DNA from: Gammaproteobacteria bacterium | GTDB lineage: Bacteria > Pseudomonadota > Gammaproteobacteria > HTCC5015 | DNA length: 64,000 bases | Direction: 5' to 3' | Assembly: GCA_028284675.1 (NCBI GenBank) | Contig: JANQRI010000034.1 | Location: 10,906 to 74,905, forward strand | In this document: in pieces, positions 1 through 8,791 of the stretch | Layout of the letters: every line of letters begins with the position of its first letter | Position numbering within the stretch: the stretch's first letter is position 1 | Notes under the pieces: generated by a model | Told to the model about the DNA's origin: nothing | What the model saw: only the letters and a program-made list of their open reading frames with translations | Database searches by the model: none | Position numbers and translations under genes: made by a program

Positions 1-1724
1 GTTTTGCGGATTACCGGCAGACCGAGCTGTTCAAACAGAATAGCCTGAATTTGTTTTGGGGAATTCAGATTAAATGCATTGCCGGCCTCTGCGTATGCCT
101 GTTCTTCAATTTCCTGCATTTGCTTCGCAAAGCGGGTGCTGAGTTTTTTCAGCATGTTTGCATCAACCATCACGCCGTTGCATTCGATCTGTGAGAGCAC
201 GCCGATCAATGGCCGTTCAATTTTCTGATAAACCTGGCTCAGGTCGGGTATTTCCTGCAGTTGTGGCCATAATGTCTGATGCAGACGCAGAGTGATATCG
301 GCATCCTCAGCTGCATAACGTGTGGCGGTATCAATATCAACCTGATCGAAAGTGAGTTGTTTGGCGCCTTTGCCGGCAACATCCTCGTAATGCAGGGTTT
401 CAACGCCAAGATATTTTCCGGCCAGCGAGTCCATATCATGCCGGGTGGCAGTGGAGTTCAACACATATGACTGCAGCATCGTATCGTGAGCGATACCGTT
501 CAGTGTTATTCCATAGCGAGCCAGAACATTGCGGTCATATTTTAGGTGTTGGCCGATTAATCTGGGTTTTTCTGTATCTTCAAGTAATGGCTTAAGCTTC
601 TCCAGTACCAGGCTTAATGGCAGTTGCTCGGGTGAACCCGGCGCGGTATGTGCCAGCGGAACATAAGCTGCCTGCCCCGCGTCTGCTGTAAAAGACAGCC
701 CGACCAGTTTGGCCTGCATATAGTTCAGACTGGTAGTTTCAGTATCAAAAGCAAAAAATTCAGATTTTTTCAGGCGCTCCAGCCATTGCTCGAACTGTTT
801 TTCCGATAGTATGGTTTCATACTGACCGGTTTCAGCTTGTATCGCGGCTTCTGGTGTTTCGCCAAGTTTGGCCAGCCAGGATTTAAATTCAAAACGGGTG
901 TACCAGTCTTTTAATGCAGCTTCATCGGGCGTGCTTCCGCTTAGTTTTTCCAGTCCGGTGGACAGTTTTACCGCGCAATCAATCGTGGTGAGTTTTTTTG
1001 ATAATGGCAGATGCTCAATCGCGTTGCGAAGATTTTCCCCGACTTTACCTTTGACTTCATCGGCGTGTTCGATAACGTTTTCCAGTGAATCGTACTGTTG
1101 CAACCATTTGGCGGCGGTTTTCGGTCCGGCTTTTTCGACACCGGGAATGTTATCAACGCTGTCACCCATTAATGCCAGATAATCTGCGATTTGTTCGGGT
1201 GTCACACCGAATTTTTCAACAACGCCGGTTTGATCCAGCACCGTATTGGTCATTGTATTGACCAATGTGACATGTGAGTTCACCAGTTGTGCGAGGTCTT
1301 TATCGCCGGTCGAAATAACAGCATTATGCCCCTGTTCAGTGGCTTGTTTTGCCAGGGTGCCGAGCACATCATCGGCTTCAACCCCCGGTTCAATCAGTAA
1401 CGGGTAACCCTGTGCTTTGATAATTTCCAGTAACGGCTCAATTTGACTTTGCAGTGCTTCGGGCATTGCCGGACGGGTTGCTTTATAGTCCGCAAAGAGC
1501 TCATGCCGGAAAGTTTTACCTTTTGCATCAAACACCACAATAATGCGCGATTCGGAATAATCTTTGCGCAATTTACCCAGCATGTTTAAAACCCCGTAAA
1601 TTGCACCGGTCGGTTCACCGGCAGCATTGCTGAGTTTCTGCAGGGCCGGAATATGAAATGCACGGTAAAGGTAAGAGGATGCGTCGACCAGTACGATCGG
1701 TGGGGAATTTTTGGAGTCTGCCAT
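1..1724 (-). CDS. polA: DNA polymerase I (C-terminus outside window)
   Basis: DNA polymerase I fills gaps and removes RNA primers in replication and repair. The ATG at 1724 opens a frame with no stop to the window edge, about 574 residues. It begins with the 5'-3' exonuclease (FEN-like) domain, seen in IVLVDASSYLYRAFH, VVFDAKGKTFRHELF, the acidic EADDVLGTLA and STGDKDLAQLV. Next is the 3'-5' proofreading domain: FAFDTETTSLN has the Asp/Glu pair, followed by YAAEDADITLRLH. The polymerase domain begins near residue 525 (YQKIERPLIGVLSQIE) and is cut before motif A. It is divergent from thrB, with a 194-bp spacer between them. Identity is firm; the missing part is only beyond the edge. Confidence 0.97.
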   Translation of the reverse strand, partial: MADSKNSPPIVLVDASSYLYRAFHIPALQKLSNAAGEPTGAIYGVLNMLGKLRKDYSESRIIVVFDAKGKTFRHELFADYKATRPAMPEALQSQIEPLLEIIKAQGYPLLIEPGVEADDVLGTLAKQATEQGHNAVISTGDKDLAQLVNSHVTLVNTMTNTVLDQTGVVEKFGVTPEQIADYLALMGDSVDNIPGVEKAGPKTAAKWLQQYDSLENVIEHADEVKGKVGENLRNAIEHLPLSKKLTTIDCAVKLSTGLEKLSGSTPDEAALKDWYTRFEFKSWLAKLGETPEAAIQAETGQYETILSEKQFEQWLERLKKSEFFAFDTETTSLNYMQAKLVGLSFTADAGQAAYVPLAHTAPGSPEQLPLSLVLEKLKPLLEDTEKPRLIGQHLKYDRNVLARYGITLNGIAHDTMLQSYVLNSTATRHDMDSLAGKYLGVETLHYEDVAGKGAKQLTFDQVDIDTATRYAAEDADITLRLHQTLWPQLQEIPDLSQVYQKIERPLIGVLSQIECNGVMVDANMLKKLSTRFAKQMQEIEEQAYAEAGNAFNLNSPKQIQAILFEQLGLPVIRK

Positions 1725-1918
1725 AAGGTTTAAATCAACAAGATTAAAGACCTGCCATATTACGTGATTGTCGGTTGTTTACTATAACTTTATTTGGGTG
1801 CCATGGCCGCTTATTCAAAGACCCTATTTTACCGCATTGTTCTCTATGTAAGCGTTATTTTGAGTGGTAAACTGTCGCCGCCGGGCCGGCAGGCGGTGCC
1901 GGCGAGAGAACGGTTTTT

Positions 1919-2890
1919 ATGTCTGTTTATACAACATTAAATAACAATGACTTATCCGGGTTTCTTCGGTGCTACGAAGTCGGTGAACTGACCGCTTTTC
2001 AGGGGATTAGCGAAGGTATCGAGAATACCAATTATTTTGTCTCCACCCGCCAGGGTGGTATGACGCATGATTTTGTGCTGACGATTTTTGAATCATTGCA
2101 GCCTGATGAGCTTTCTTATTATCTGGCGCTCATGGCGTTCTTGGCCGATCATGGCTTGGTTTGTGCGAGACCGGTTGCCGACCGGCAGGCGCATCATTTG
2201 CAGGTATTGAAAAACAAGCCGGCCGCACTGGTCCAGCGGCTTCCGGGCCGAAGTGTGTTGCAGCCGAAGGATGAACACTGTCGTCAGATAGGTGCTTTTT
2301 TGGCGCAGCTGCATACATTGGGACAACGTTTTGAGCAGCGTAAACTTAATAGCCGCGGTCATGCCTGGCGCCGGGATACGGCTGCAAAAATCACAGGTAA
2401 ACTTGCCGAAGATGAGCAGCTTTTATTGCAGCAGGAGCTGGCTTTTCAGGAACAGCATTGGGCTGCTGTTGATAAGCTGCCGTCAGGTGTTATTCATGCG
2501 GATTTATTTCGTGATAACGCATTATTTGATGGTGACCGCCTAACCGGGGTAATCGATTTTTATTATGCCTGTGATGATCTGCTGCTTTACGATATTGCGG
2601 TCACAGTTAATGACTGGTGCAGCCGGGATGATGGGGCACTGGACATAGCAAAAGTCGCCGCCTTATTGCGAGGCTATCATTCAGTGCGGGCATTGTCCTC
2701 TATGGAACAATCCTATTGGCCGTTAATGCTGCGTGCGGCGGCGTTACGTTTTTGGTTATCGCGCCTGCAGGATCAGCACTATCCGCGTGCAGGTGAATTA
2801 ACACACCTTAAAGACCCTGATGTATTTAAACGAATTTTGTCGGATCGTGTGCAATCTGCTGAACGTATCACGACCTTATGGGTAGGTTGA
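1919..2890 (+). CDS. thrB: Homoserine kinase, APH-fold type
   Basis: Phosphorylates homoserine to O-phosphohomoserine in threonine synthesis, in the cytoplasm. The 323 residues match the Pseudomonas-type ThrB length and belong to the aminoglycoside-phosphotransferase fold rather than the GHMP kinases. The N-terminus (MSVYTTLNNNDLSGFL, GISEGIENTNYFVST) is typical. The catalytic HADLFRDN loop near residue 194 and the metal-binding GVIDFYYA follow. An ATG with a purine-rich GAGAGAACGG upstream sets the start. It is divergent from polA, and polA-thrB proximity is also known in Pseudomonas. The stop overlaps the next ATG as TGATG, so the TRAP permeases may be read through from thrB. Confidence 0.93.
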   Translation: MSVYTTLNNNDLSGFLRCYEVGELTAFQGISEGIENTNYFVSTRQGGMTHDFVLTIFESLQPDELSYYLALMAFLADHGLVCARPVADRQAHHLQVLKNKPAALVQRLPGRSVLQPKDEHCRQIGAFLAQLHTLGQRFEQRKLNSRGHAWRRDTAAKITGKLAEDEQLLLQQELAFQEQHWAAVDKLPSGVIHADLFRDNALFDGDRLTGVIDFYYACDDLLLYDIAVTVNDWCSRDDGALDIAKVAALLRGYHSVRALSSMEQSYWPLMLRAAALRFWLSRLQDQHYPRAGELTHLKDPDVFKRILSDRVQSAERITTLWVG

Positions 2891-3432
2891 TGCATCCGGG
2901 TTTTCAAAAATTACTACGGTTTTCGCTGATACTCGATAGTGTTAACGAGAAAACCGGCCGGCTGTTGGCATGGCTGACATTGGGTATGGTGCTGGTTACT
3001 TTTGCTACCGTGTTATTGCGTTATCTGTTCAACCTGGGTTCGATCGCGGTACAGGAAAGTGTAACCTATATGCACGCGCTGGTTTTTATGCTCGGTGCGG
3101 CATATGCAATGAAAAATCAGGCGCATGTGCGGGTTGATATTTTTTACCGTACATTCAGTGTGCGGCATAAGGCGTTCGTTGATTTGTCGGGGAATCTACT
3201 TTTTTTAATGCCGGTCTGTATATTTATTTTTTACATAAGTTTCGATTATGTCCAGCTGGCCTGGAAAATCAAAGAAACATCATTGGAAACCGGCGGCTTA
3301 CCATTTACTTATTTATTAAAAACCGTCATTCCGGCAATGGCGGTGCTGTTATTTTTACAGGCACTGGCCGACAGTATTAATGCGTTGATCGCGATAATCG
3401 TGGGAAACACCACGACACAACAGGTGCGTTGA
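2890..3432 (+). CDS. dctQ: TRAP transporter small permease (DctQ family)
   Basis: Small membrane subunit of a tripartite ATP-independent periplasmic transporter, which uses an ion gradient to import organic acids captured by a periplasmic binding protein. Four hydrophobic segments are visible, beginning around LLAWLTLGMVLVTFATVL and ending near VIPAMAVLLFLQALA. The family feature of an Arg after the first segment followed by an Asn/Glu-containing stretch (LLRYLFN, VQESVTYMH) is present. I prefer the ATG at 2890, which overlaps the thrB stop and has GGTAGG just upstream; an in-frame ATG at 2878 is possible but has no visible ribosome site. It overlaps the large permease by TGATG. Confidence 0.88.
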   Translation: MHPGFQKLLRFSLILDSVNEKTGRLLAWLTLGMVLVTFATVLLRYLFNLGSIAVQESVTYMHALVFMLGAAYAMKNQAHVRVDIFYRTFSVRHKAFVDLSGNLLFLMPVCIFIFYISFDYVQLAWKIKETSLETGGLPFTYLLKTVIPAMAVLLFLQALADSINALIAIIVGNTTTQQVR

Positions 3433-4814
3433 TGGAGTGGCTGGCGCTGTTGCTGTTTCTTGCAGTATTTGTATTTTTATTGAGTGGCTACCCGGTTGCA
3501 TTTGTGCTGGCCGGTGTATCTTTGTTGTTTGCCGGTATCGGTGTGGCCGCTGGGGTTTTTGATAGCGCGTTTATGAATGCGATTCCGAATCGACTGTTCG
3601 GAATTATGATGAATCAGACACTGATTGCAGTACCGCTGTTTGTGTTTATGGGCGCGATGCTGGAGCGTTCCAAAATCGCCGAAAATCTGCTGGATATGAT
3701 GGCCGGATTGTTTGGGCCGTTACGCGGGGGCTTGGGTATTTCGGTCGTATTGGTCGGGGCGTTACTGGCAGCCAGCACCGGAATTGTCGGTGCCACGGTG
3801 GTGACCATGGGTTTACTATCCCTGCCTTCGATGTTGCGTCGTGGCTATAGCCCTGCGGTTGCTTGTGGCACCATTTGCGCATCCGGCACCTTGGGGCAGA
3901 TTATCCCGCCATCGATTGTACTGGTACTGCTCGGTGATGTGCTCTCTTCGGCGTATCAGCAGGCGCAACTGGATATGGGAATCTTTTCGCCAAAAGCGGT
4001 ATCGGTTGGTGATTTATTTATTGGCGCGATTATCCCCGGTATTTTATTGGTTGTTCTTTATATTACTTACCTGATTGTGCTTGCGATGTTGAAACCCGAT
4101 GCGATGCCGGCACCTGCCGTTCATCAACGGCCGACACTGAATACCGCGTTTTTTATTAAAGTTATCAATGTGATGATACCGCCGCTGTTGCTGGTTATCG
4201 CGGTGTTGGGCTCAATTATTGCCGGCCTGGCAACGCCGACGGAAGCGGCCTCGGTTGGCGCGGTCGGGGCACTGTTGCTGGCGCTGCTGTATCGCAGATT
4301 AAGCCTGACGGTTTTGCAGGAAGTGATGCAGAGTACGGTCAGGATCAGCAGTATGGTTTTTATGATACTGATCGGTGCGGCGTTTTTCTCACTGGTGTTT
4401 CGCGGTTTTGGCGGTGATGAGATGGTGCACCGGTTTTTGACTCAATTACCCGGTGGAACGGCCGCTGCAGTATTATTGGTGATGGTGGTGCTGTTTTTGC
4501 TTGGGTTTGTGCTGGATTTTATAGAGATTACGTTTATAGTCGTTCCGATTGTCGGGCCAATATTATTGGCCATGGGTGTGGATCCGGTGTGGTTGGGAAT
4601 TATGATCGCAATTAATCTGCAGACTTCTTTCTTAACGCCACCGTTTGGTTTTGCGCTGTTCTATTTAAGAGGTGTGGCTTCCAGAGAAATATCCACACTG
4701 GCTATTTACCGCGGTGTGACACCCTTTATTCTGATTCAAATGATGATGCTGGGGTTATTATTTTTATGGCCGGAGCTGGTGACCGGTTTATCAAAATGGA
4801 TATATGCGAACTGA
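3432..4814 (+). CDS. dctM: TRAP transporter large permease (DctM family)
   Basis: Transport channel of the TRAP system, about 460 residues with 11-12 predicted membrane segments, the usual DctM size. Family signatures include LLSGYPVAFVLAGVSLLF near the N-terminus, PLFVFMGAMLERS, the GIVGATVVTMGLLSLPSML stretch, CASGTLGQIIPPSIVLVLLG and LTPPFGFALFYLRGV near the end. The ATG at 3432 overlaps the DctQ stop, indicating translational coupling. The matching solute-binding protein is convergent at 5454-6563, separated by a small barrel gene, so the three parts of the transporter sit in one locus but in at least two transcripts. Because this permease pairs with a TakP-like binding protein, a 2-oxoacid or similar organic acid is the likely substrate (inference). 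Confidence 0.92.
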   Translation: MEWLALLLFLAVFVFLLSGYPVAFVLAGVSLLFAGIGVAAGVFDSAFMNAIPNRLFGIMMNQTLIAVPLFVFMGAMLERSKIAENLLDMMAGLFGPLRGGLGISVVLVGALLAASTGIVGATVVTMGLLSLPSMLRRGYSPAVACGTICASGTLGQIIPPSIVLVLLGDVLSSAYQQAQLDMGIFSPKAVSVGDLFIGAIIPGILLVVLYITYLIVLAMLKPDAMPAPAVHQRPTLNTAFFIKVINVMIPPLLLVIAVLGSIIAGLATPTEAASVGAVGALLLALLYRRLSLTVLQEVMQSTVRISSMVFMILIGAAFFSLVFRGFGGDEMVHRFLTQLPGGTAAAVLLVMVVLFLLGFVLDFIEITFIVVPIVGPILLAMGVDPVWLGIMIAINLQTSFLTPPFGFALFYLRGVASREISTLAIYRGVTPFILIQMMMLGLLFLWPELVTGLSKWIYAN

Positions 4815-4875
4815 CTCACTTTCTATCCTGGTTAAGCAACTATAATACGCTGAGGAAACAGCGGGAGGTTTATCG

Positions 4876-5388
4876 GTGAAAAATCAATATATTACAGGTT
4901 TATTATTTGTACTGCTCAGCTTTGGCATGCAACCGGCAATGGCCGGTGAGCTGCTAATCGGTGCTAAAACCGGTATCCATAGTTTTGATTTTGACTCAGC
5001 CGGAAGTGAAGATCCGACAATCGATGCGGTCATTAAAATCGGTTATGAGTTTATGGATCTGCTCATTTTTGATCTTGCTGCGGAAGTTGAGTTTACAACC
5101 TCTCTAACCGAGGGCGAAGCTGATAATGAGGATTTCAGCAATGTCAGTTTTGGCGCGTTTGCGTCTTTCCGAACCGCCGGGCCGATTTATTTTATCGGCC
5201 GGGTCGGTATCGTCGATACGGAAATTGATTTTGAAGACACCAACAACCTGGATGATACGGCCACCGCTTTGGGGCTCGGTATTGGTTTCAGTACCGGTTT
5301 CCGTTGGGAGCTTGAATTCACAAGCTATGATTATGGCGATGATATAGGCGGCTCATCTGAATATTTATCACTCGGTTTCAGCTTCTAA
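4876..5388 (+). CDS. Small outer-membrane beta-barrel protein
   Basis: 170-residue exported protein. An N-terminal signal peptide (LLFVLLSFGMQPAMA, cleavage after AMA) is followed by alternating amphipathic strands: LLIGAKTGIHSFDF, VSFGAFASFRTAG, PIYFIGRVGIVD, TALGLGIGFSTGFRWELEF. It ends in SLGFSF, the terminal-Phe pattern read by the outer-membrane assembly machinery. The size fits an eight-strand OmpA-transmembrane/OmpW-like porin. It is rich in Asp/Glu between strands. The start ATG has GGGAGG upstream. It is separated from dctM by 61 bp and is followed by a bidirectional hairpin. Its role is unknown; location next to TRAP genes may be incidental. Confidence 0.75.
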   Translation: MKNQYITGLLFVLLSFGMQPAMAGELLIGAKTGIHSFDFDSAGSEDPTIDAVIKIGYEFMDLLIFDLAAEVEFTTSLTEGEADNEDFSNVSFGAFASFRTAGPIYFIGRVGIVDTEIDFEDTNNLDDTATALGLGIGFSTGFRWELEFTSYDYGDDIGGSSEYLSLGFSF

Positions 5389-5426
5389 CATCAGGCGGGC
5401 TTTGCCTGCTGTTTGCAGTGATTGTT

Positions 5427-5447
5427 AGCCGGTCTCTGTGGCCGGCT
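5427..5447. terminator. Hairpin between convergent genes
   Basis: AGCCGG pairs with CCGGCT across a 9-base loop, followed on the + strand by TTGTCGTT. It lies between the stop of the barrel gene (5388) and the stop of the TRAP binding protein (5454), so it could end transcription from either side. The T tract is weak. Confidence 0.5.
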
Positions 5448-5453
5448 TTGTCG

Positions 5454-6563
5454 TTATTGACCGCGGATATTCAGAAAAGCCTTTTCGGAAATATCCTGCC
5501 AATTGCGGACGGGTTCCCGGAAATCCATAAACGACTGATACACTTTTCGGGAAAACGGTGTTTTATCGGCTATTTCCGCGACCACATCTTTGGCAATGTC
5601 CTGCAGTTTTTGCAGTACTTCATCCGGCAGCCTTAAGACTTCAACCTGATGCTCGGTCACCAGAGACTCCAGCGCCGCGTTATTACGCGCGATATACTCC
5701 AGTTGCATATTATGATTTGCGACTTTCGCGGCATTGATCACGATTGACTGTAAATCGTCCGGCAGTTTGTTAAACGCGTCTTTGTTAATAAAGCATTCGA
5801 GAATGGTTCCGGGCTCGTGCCAGCCCGGGTAGTAGTAATAGCGGGCGGCTTTGTGTAGCCCGAATGCCAGGTCGTTATAAGGACCTACCCACTCCGTCGC
5901 ATCGATTGTGCCGGTTTGCAGTGAGGTAAACAGTTCTCCGCCGGGCAGGCTGACCGGAGTGCCTCCGGCGCGTTTCAGAACCTCGCCGCCAAGACCCGGG
6001 ATTCGCATTTTTAACCCTTTCAGATCGGCGATGGTGTTGATTTTTTTATTAAACCACCCGGCCATTTGCACAGTAGTATTGCCGGCCGGAAACGGTAACA
6101 GGCCAAAGGGTTCATAGGCTTCCTGCCAAAGTTGCAGGCCGCCGCCGAACTGCATCCAGGCATTGATTTCATTGGCGGTCAAACCAAAAGGTACAGAGGC
6201 GAAGAACTGGAATGCCTCATTCTTACCCTTCCAGTAGTATGCGCCGCCATGGCCCATTTCAGCACCGCCGGCGGAAACATAATCAAAAATTTCAAATGCG
6301 GGTACCAGCTCACCGGCCCCATACACTTTAACGGCCATTCTGCCGCCGGAAAGCTCATTAATGGTTTGTGCAAGGTATTCGGCACCGGTGCCCAGCCCCG
6401 GAAAGTTTTTCGGCCAGGTTGTGACCATTTTCCATTGAATGGTTTTCCCCGTAGCCTGTTTACCTTCTTCACAGGGCTGCGTGTTGTTACTGCAGGCGGC
6501 CAGCAGTCCGGTGCCGGCGAGGGCGCCGGCTCCAAATTTGTGTATGAATTTTCGTCGTTCCAT
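5454..6563 (-). CDS. TRAP transporter solute-binding protein (DctP/TakP-like), Tat lipoprotein
   Basis: Periplasmic receptor that hands its ligand to the DctQM permease. The start is the ATG at 6563 (MERRKFIHKF), preceded by GGGGGAG; an upstream in-frame ATG has no such site. The N-terminus combines a twin-arginine-like RRKFI with a lipobox ending LLAAC, suggesting a folded, membrane-anchored lipoprotein. The body carries DctP-family motifs: WKMVTTWPKNFPGLG, the conserved Arg segment GLKMRIPGLGGEV, and ATEWVGPYNDLAFGLHKAA. The YYYYPGWHEPG stretch is typical of the TakP-type 2-oxoacid binders. 369 residues is normal for the family. It is convergent to its likely permease partners. Confidence 0.87.
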   Translation of the reverse strand: MERRKFIHKFGAGALAGTGLLAACSNNTQPCEEGKQATGKTIQWKMVTTWPKNFPGLGTGAEYLAQTINELSGGRMAVKVYGAGELVPAFEIFDYVSAGGAEMGHGGAYYWKGKNEAFQFFASVPFGLTANEINAWMQFGGGLQLWQEAYEPFGLLPFPAGNTTVQMAGWFNKKINTIADLKGLKMRIPGLGGEVLKRAGGTPVSLPGGELFTSLQTGTIDATEWVGPYNDLAFGLHKAARYYYYPGWHEPGTILECFINKDAFNKLPDDLQSIVINAAKVANHNMQLEYIARNNAALESLVTEHQVEVLRLPDEVLQKLQDIAKDVVAEIADKTPFSRKVYQSFMDFREPVRNWQDISEKAFLNIRGQ

Positions 6564-6592
6564 TATGACTCCCCCAGGGTGTTTACTGTTTT

Positions 6593-8755
6593 TTATAGTG
6601 GTTGCAGGTTGGCGTATGCCAGCACCAGCCATTTACTGCCGGCCGATTCAAAATTAACCTGCACCCGGGCATGGCTGCCGCGGCCTTCGCAGTTGAGCAC
6701 AACGCCCTCGCCAAATTTCGTATGCAGGACCCGCCGGCCGATATCGATGCCGTTAAAATCTTCCGGTGAAGCGTGGGATGCCTGAAATGTTGCAGGCACG
6801 CTTTGCTTAACCATGATCTGCGGACGAATTTCCTGTAGCAGGTCCCGGGGCAGTTCACCGATAAAACGTGAGGGCATGGAATAATTTTCTTTACCGTATA
6901 GCCTGCGGCTTTCCGCATAACTTAAAACAAGTTGTTGTTCCGCACGCGTGATACCGACATAGCAGAGACGGCGTTCCTCTTCCATACGGCCCGGTTCTTC
7001 GACCGACATTTGATGTGGAAACAGCCCTTCTTCCAGCCCGCATAAAAATACCAGTTTGAATTCCAGGCCTTTTGCTGAGTGCAGCGTCATCATTTGCACG
7101 CAATCCTCCCAGGCATCGGCCTGTCCGTCGCCGGCCTCCAGTGCGGCATGTGCAAGAAAGGCTTCCAGTGGGGATAGTTCGTCTTCAGTATTATGTTCAT
7201 AAGCTCTTGCCGCGGATACCAGCTCTTCAAGGTTTTCTTTTCTTGACTGGGCTTTTTCACTTTTATCATTGCGGTGGTGATCCAGCAGACCGCTGATATG
7301 CAGCAACTGATCAATTTGTTCGTATAGCTGTAAATCCAGAATATTTTTCGTGAGTTTCTCGATCAGCTCAAGAAATCCGCCGACCATCGTTGCGGCGCGG
7401 CTACTAAGTTGCTGTGTTTCAATGCAGGCTGTGGCCGCCTGCCAGTAAGAAACACTGTGGGCATTTGCATGCTGGCGGATCAGTTCCACGGTTCGCTCTC
7501 CAATACCGCGTGGCGGTTGGTTCACGACCCGTTCAAATGACGCATCATCATTGCGATTAACGCAGAGACGCAGATAACCCAGCGCATCTTTTATTTCGGC
7601 GCGTTCAAAAAAGCGCAGACCGCCATATACCCGGTATGGGATGGTTGCGGCAATAAAAGTTTCTTCGAAAATGCGTGATTGTGCATTCGAGCGATACAGC
7701 ACGGCGACTTCAGTTCGTTTCCCGCCTTCGTTAACCCATTGTTGAATACGGTCGGCAACGAACCGTGCTTCATCCTGTTCATTGTATGCGGCATACAGGT
7801 CCAGCAATGCGCCGTTACCGCTATTGGTCCAGAGGTTTTTTCCGAGTCGCCCCTGGTTGTTATCGATAAGTGCATTGGCGGCATTCAAAATATTACCGCT
7901 GGAACGGTAATTCTGTTCAAGACGTACTATTTGGGTGTTTGCAAAGTCTTTAGAAAACTGCTGGATGTTTTCGATTCGCGCGCCGCGCCAGCCATATATG
8001 GACTGATCATCATCACCAACAGCGAATGTGCTGCCGTGCTTGCCGGCAAGCAGTCTTAGCAATGCGTATTGAATGGTATTGGTATCCTGAAATTCATCAA
8101 CCAGCAAATGCCGGAAACGATTTTGATAGTGTGTTAACAACTGTTCGTTATCGCGTAATATTTCCAGGGTGCGCAATAGCAATTCAGCAAAGTCGACCAC
8201 ACCCAGCCGCATACAGGTTTGCTGATAAGCACTGTAAATACGCACCAATTGACGGTTAACCGGGTCGCCGTTATCCGGGATATGCTCCGCGCGTACACCC
8301 TCTTCTTTACGTCCATTAATAAACCAGAGTGCTTGCTTGGCCGGCCATTTTGATTCATCAAGTTCCAGACTTTTTAAAATCCGCTTGATCATGCGCTGCT
8401 GATCCTGCGAGTCCAGTATCTGAAAGCTTTGTGGTAATCCCGCTTCCTGCCAGTGTTGGCGCAGTAAACGGTGGCAGATGCCGTGAAAAGTGCCGACCCA
8501 CATTCCTGCTGCCGGTATGCCCAGCAATGATTCAGTTCGCTGGCGCATTTCCTGTGCGGCTTTATTGGTGAATGTGACCGCTAAAATACCGTAAGCTGAT
8601 ACGTTTTCAACCTGAATCAGCCAGGCGATACGATGAACCAGCACCCGGGTTTTACCGCTGCCGGCACCGGCCAGCACCAGAATATTTCCCGGTGGAGCAC
8701 TGGTGGCTTCGCGCTGTTCATCATTTAACGGGTCAAGAATTGCAGATACATCCAT
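6593..8755 (-). CDS. uvrD: DNA helicase II
   Basis: Superfamily 1A 3'-5' helicase for nucleotide-excision and mismatch repair. Its 720 residues match UvrD length. Motifs in order: LNDEQREA (Q motif), Walker A AGAGSGKT near residue 32, TFTNKAAQEM, the Walker B-type VDEFQDTN near 218, VGDDDQSIYGWRGA, the TLHSAKGLEF motif near 565 and CYVGITRAEQQLVLSYA. The C-terminal RRVLHTKFGEGVVLNCEG/KWLVLAYANL region matches the UvrD tail. The stop is 30 bp upstream of the TRAP binding protein start, so the two could share a transcript, though function gives no reason for it. Confidence 0.95.
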   Translation of the reverse strand: MDVSAILDPLNDEQREATSAPPGNILVLAGAGSGKTRVLVHRIAWLIQVENVSAYGILAVTFTNKAAQEMRQRTESLLGIPAAGMWVGTFHGICHRLLRQHWQEAGLPQSFQILDSQDQQRMIKRILKSLELDESKWPAKQALWFINGRKEEGVRAEHIPDNGDPVNRQLVRIYSAYQQTCMRLGVVDFAELLLRTLEILRDNEQLLTHYQNRFRHLLVDEFQDTNTIQYALLRLLAGKHGSTFAVGDDDQSIYGWRGARIENIQQFSKDFANTQIVRLEQNYRSSGNILNAANALIDNNQGRLGKNLWTNSGNGALLDLYAAYNEQDEARFVADRIQQWVNEGGKRTEVAVLYRSNAQSRIFEETFIAATIPYRVYGGLRFFERAEIKDALGYLRLCVNRNDDASFERVVNQPPRGIGERTVELIRQHANAHSVSYWQAATACIETQQLSSRAATMVGGFLELIEKLTKNILDLQLYEQIDQLLHISGLLDHHRNDKSEKAQSRKENLEELVSAARAYEHNTEDELSPLEAFLAHAALEAGDGQADAWEDCVQMMTLHSAKGLEFKLVFLCGLEEGLFPHQMSVEEPGRMEEERRLCYVGITRAEQQLVLSYAESRRLYGKENYSMPSRFIGELPRDLLQEIRPQIMVKQSVPATFQASHASPEDFNGIDIGRRVLHTKFGEGVVLNCEGRGSHARVQVNFESAGSKWLVLAYANLQPL

Positions 8756-8791
8756 AATACTTCAATTAAGATGGTATTCGTGCCGGCTGAA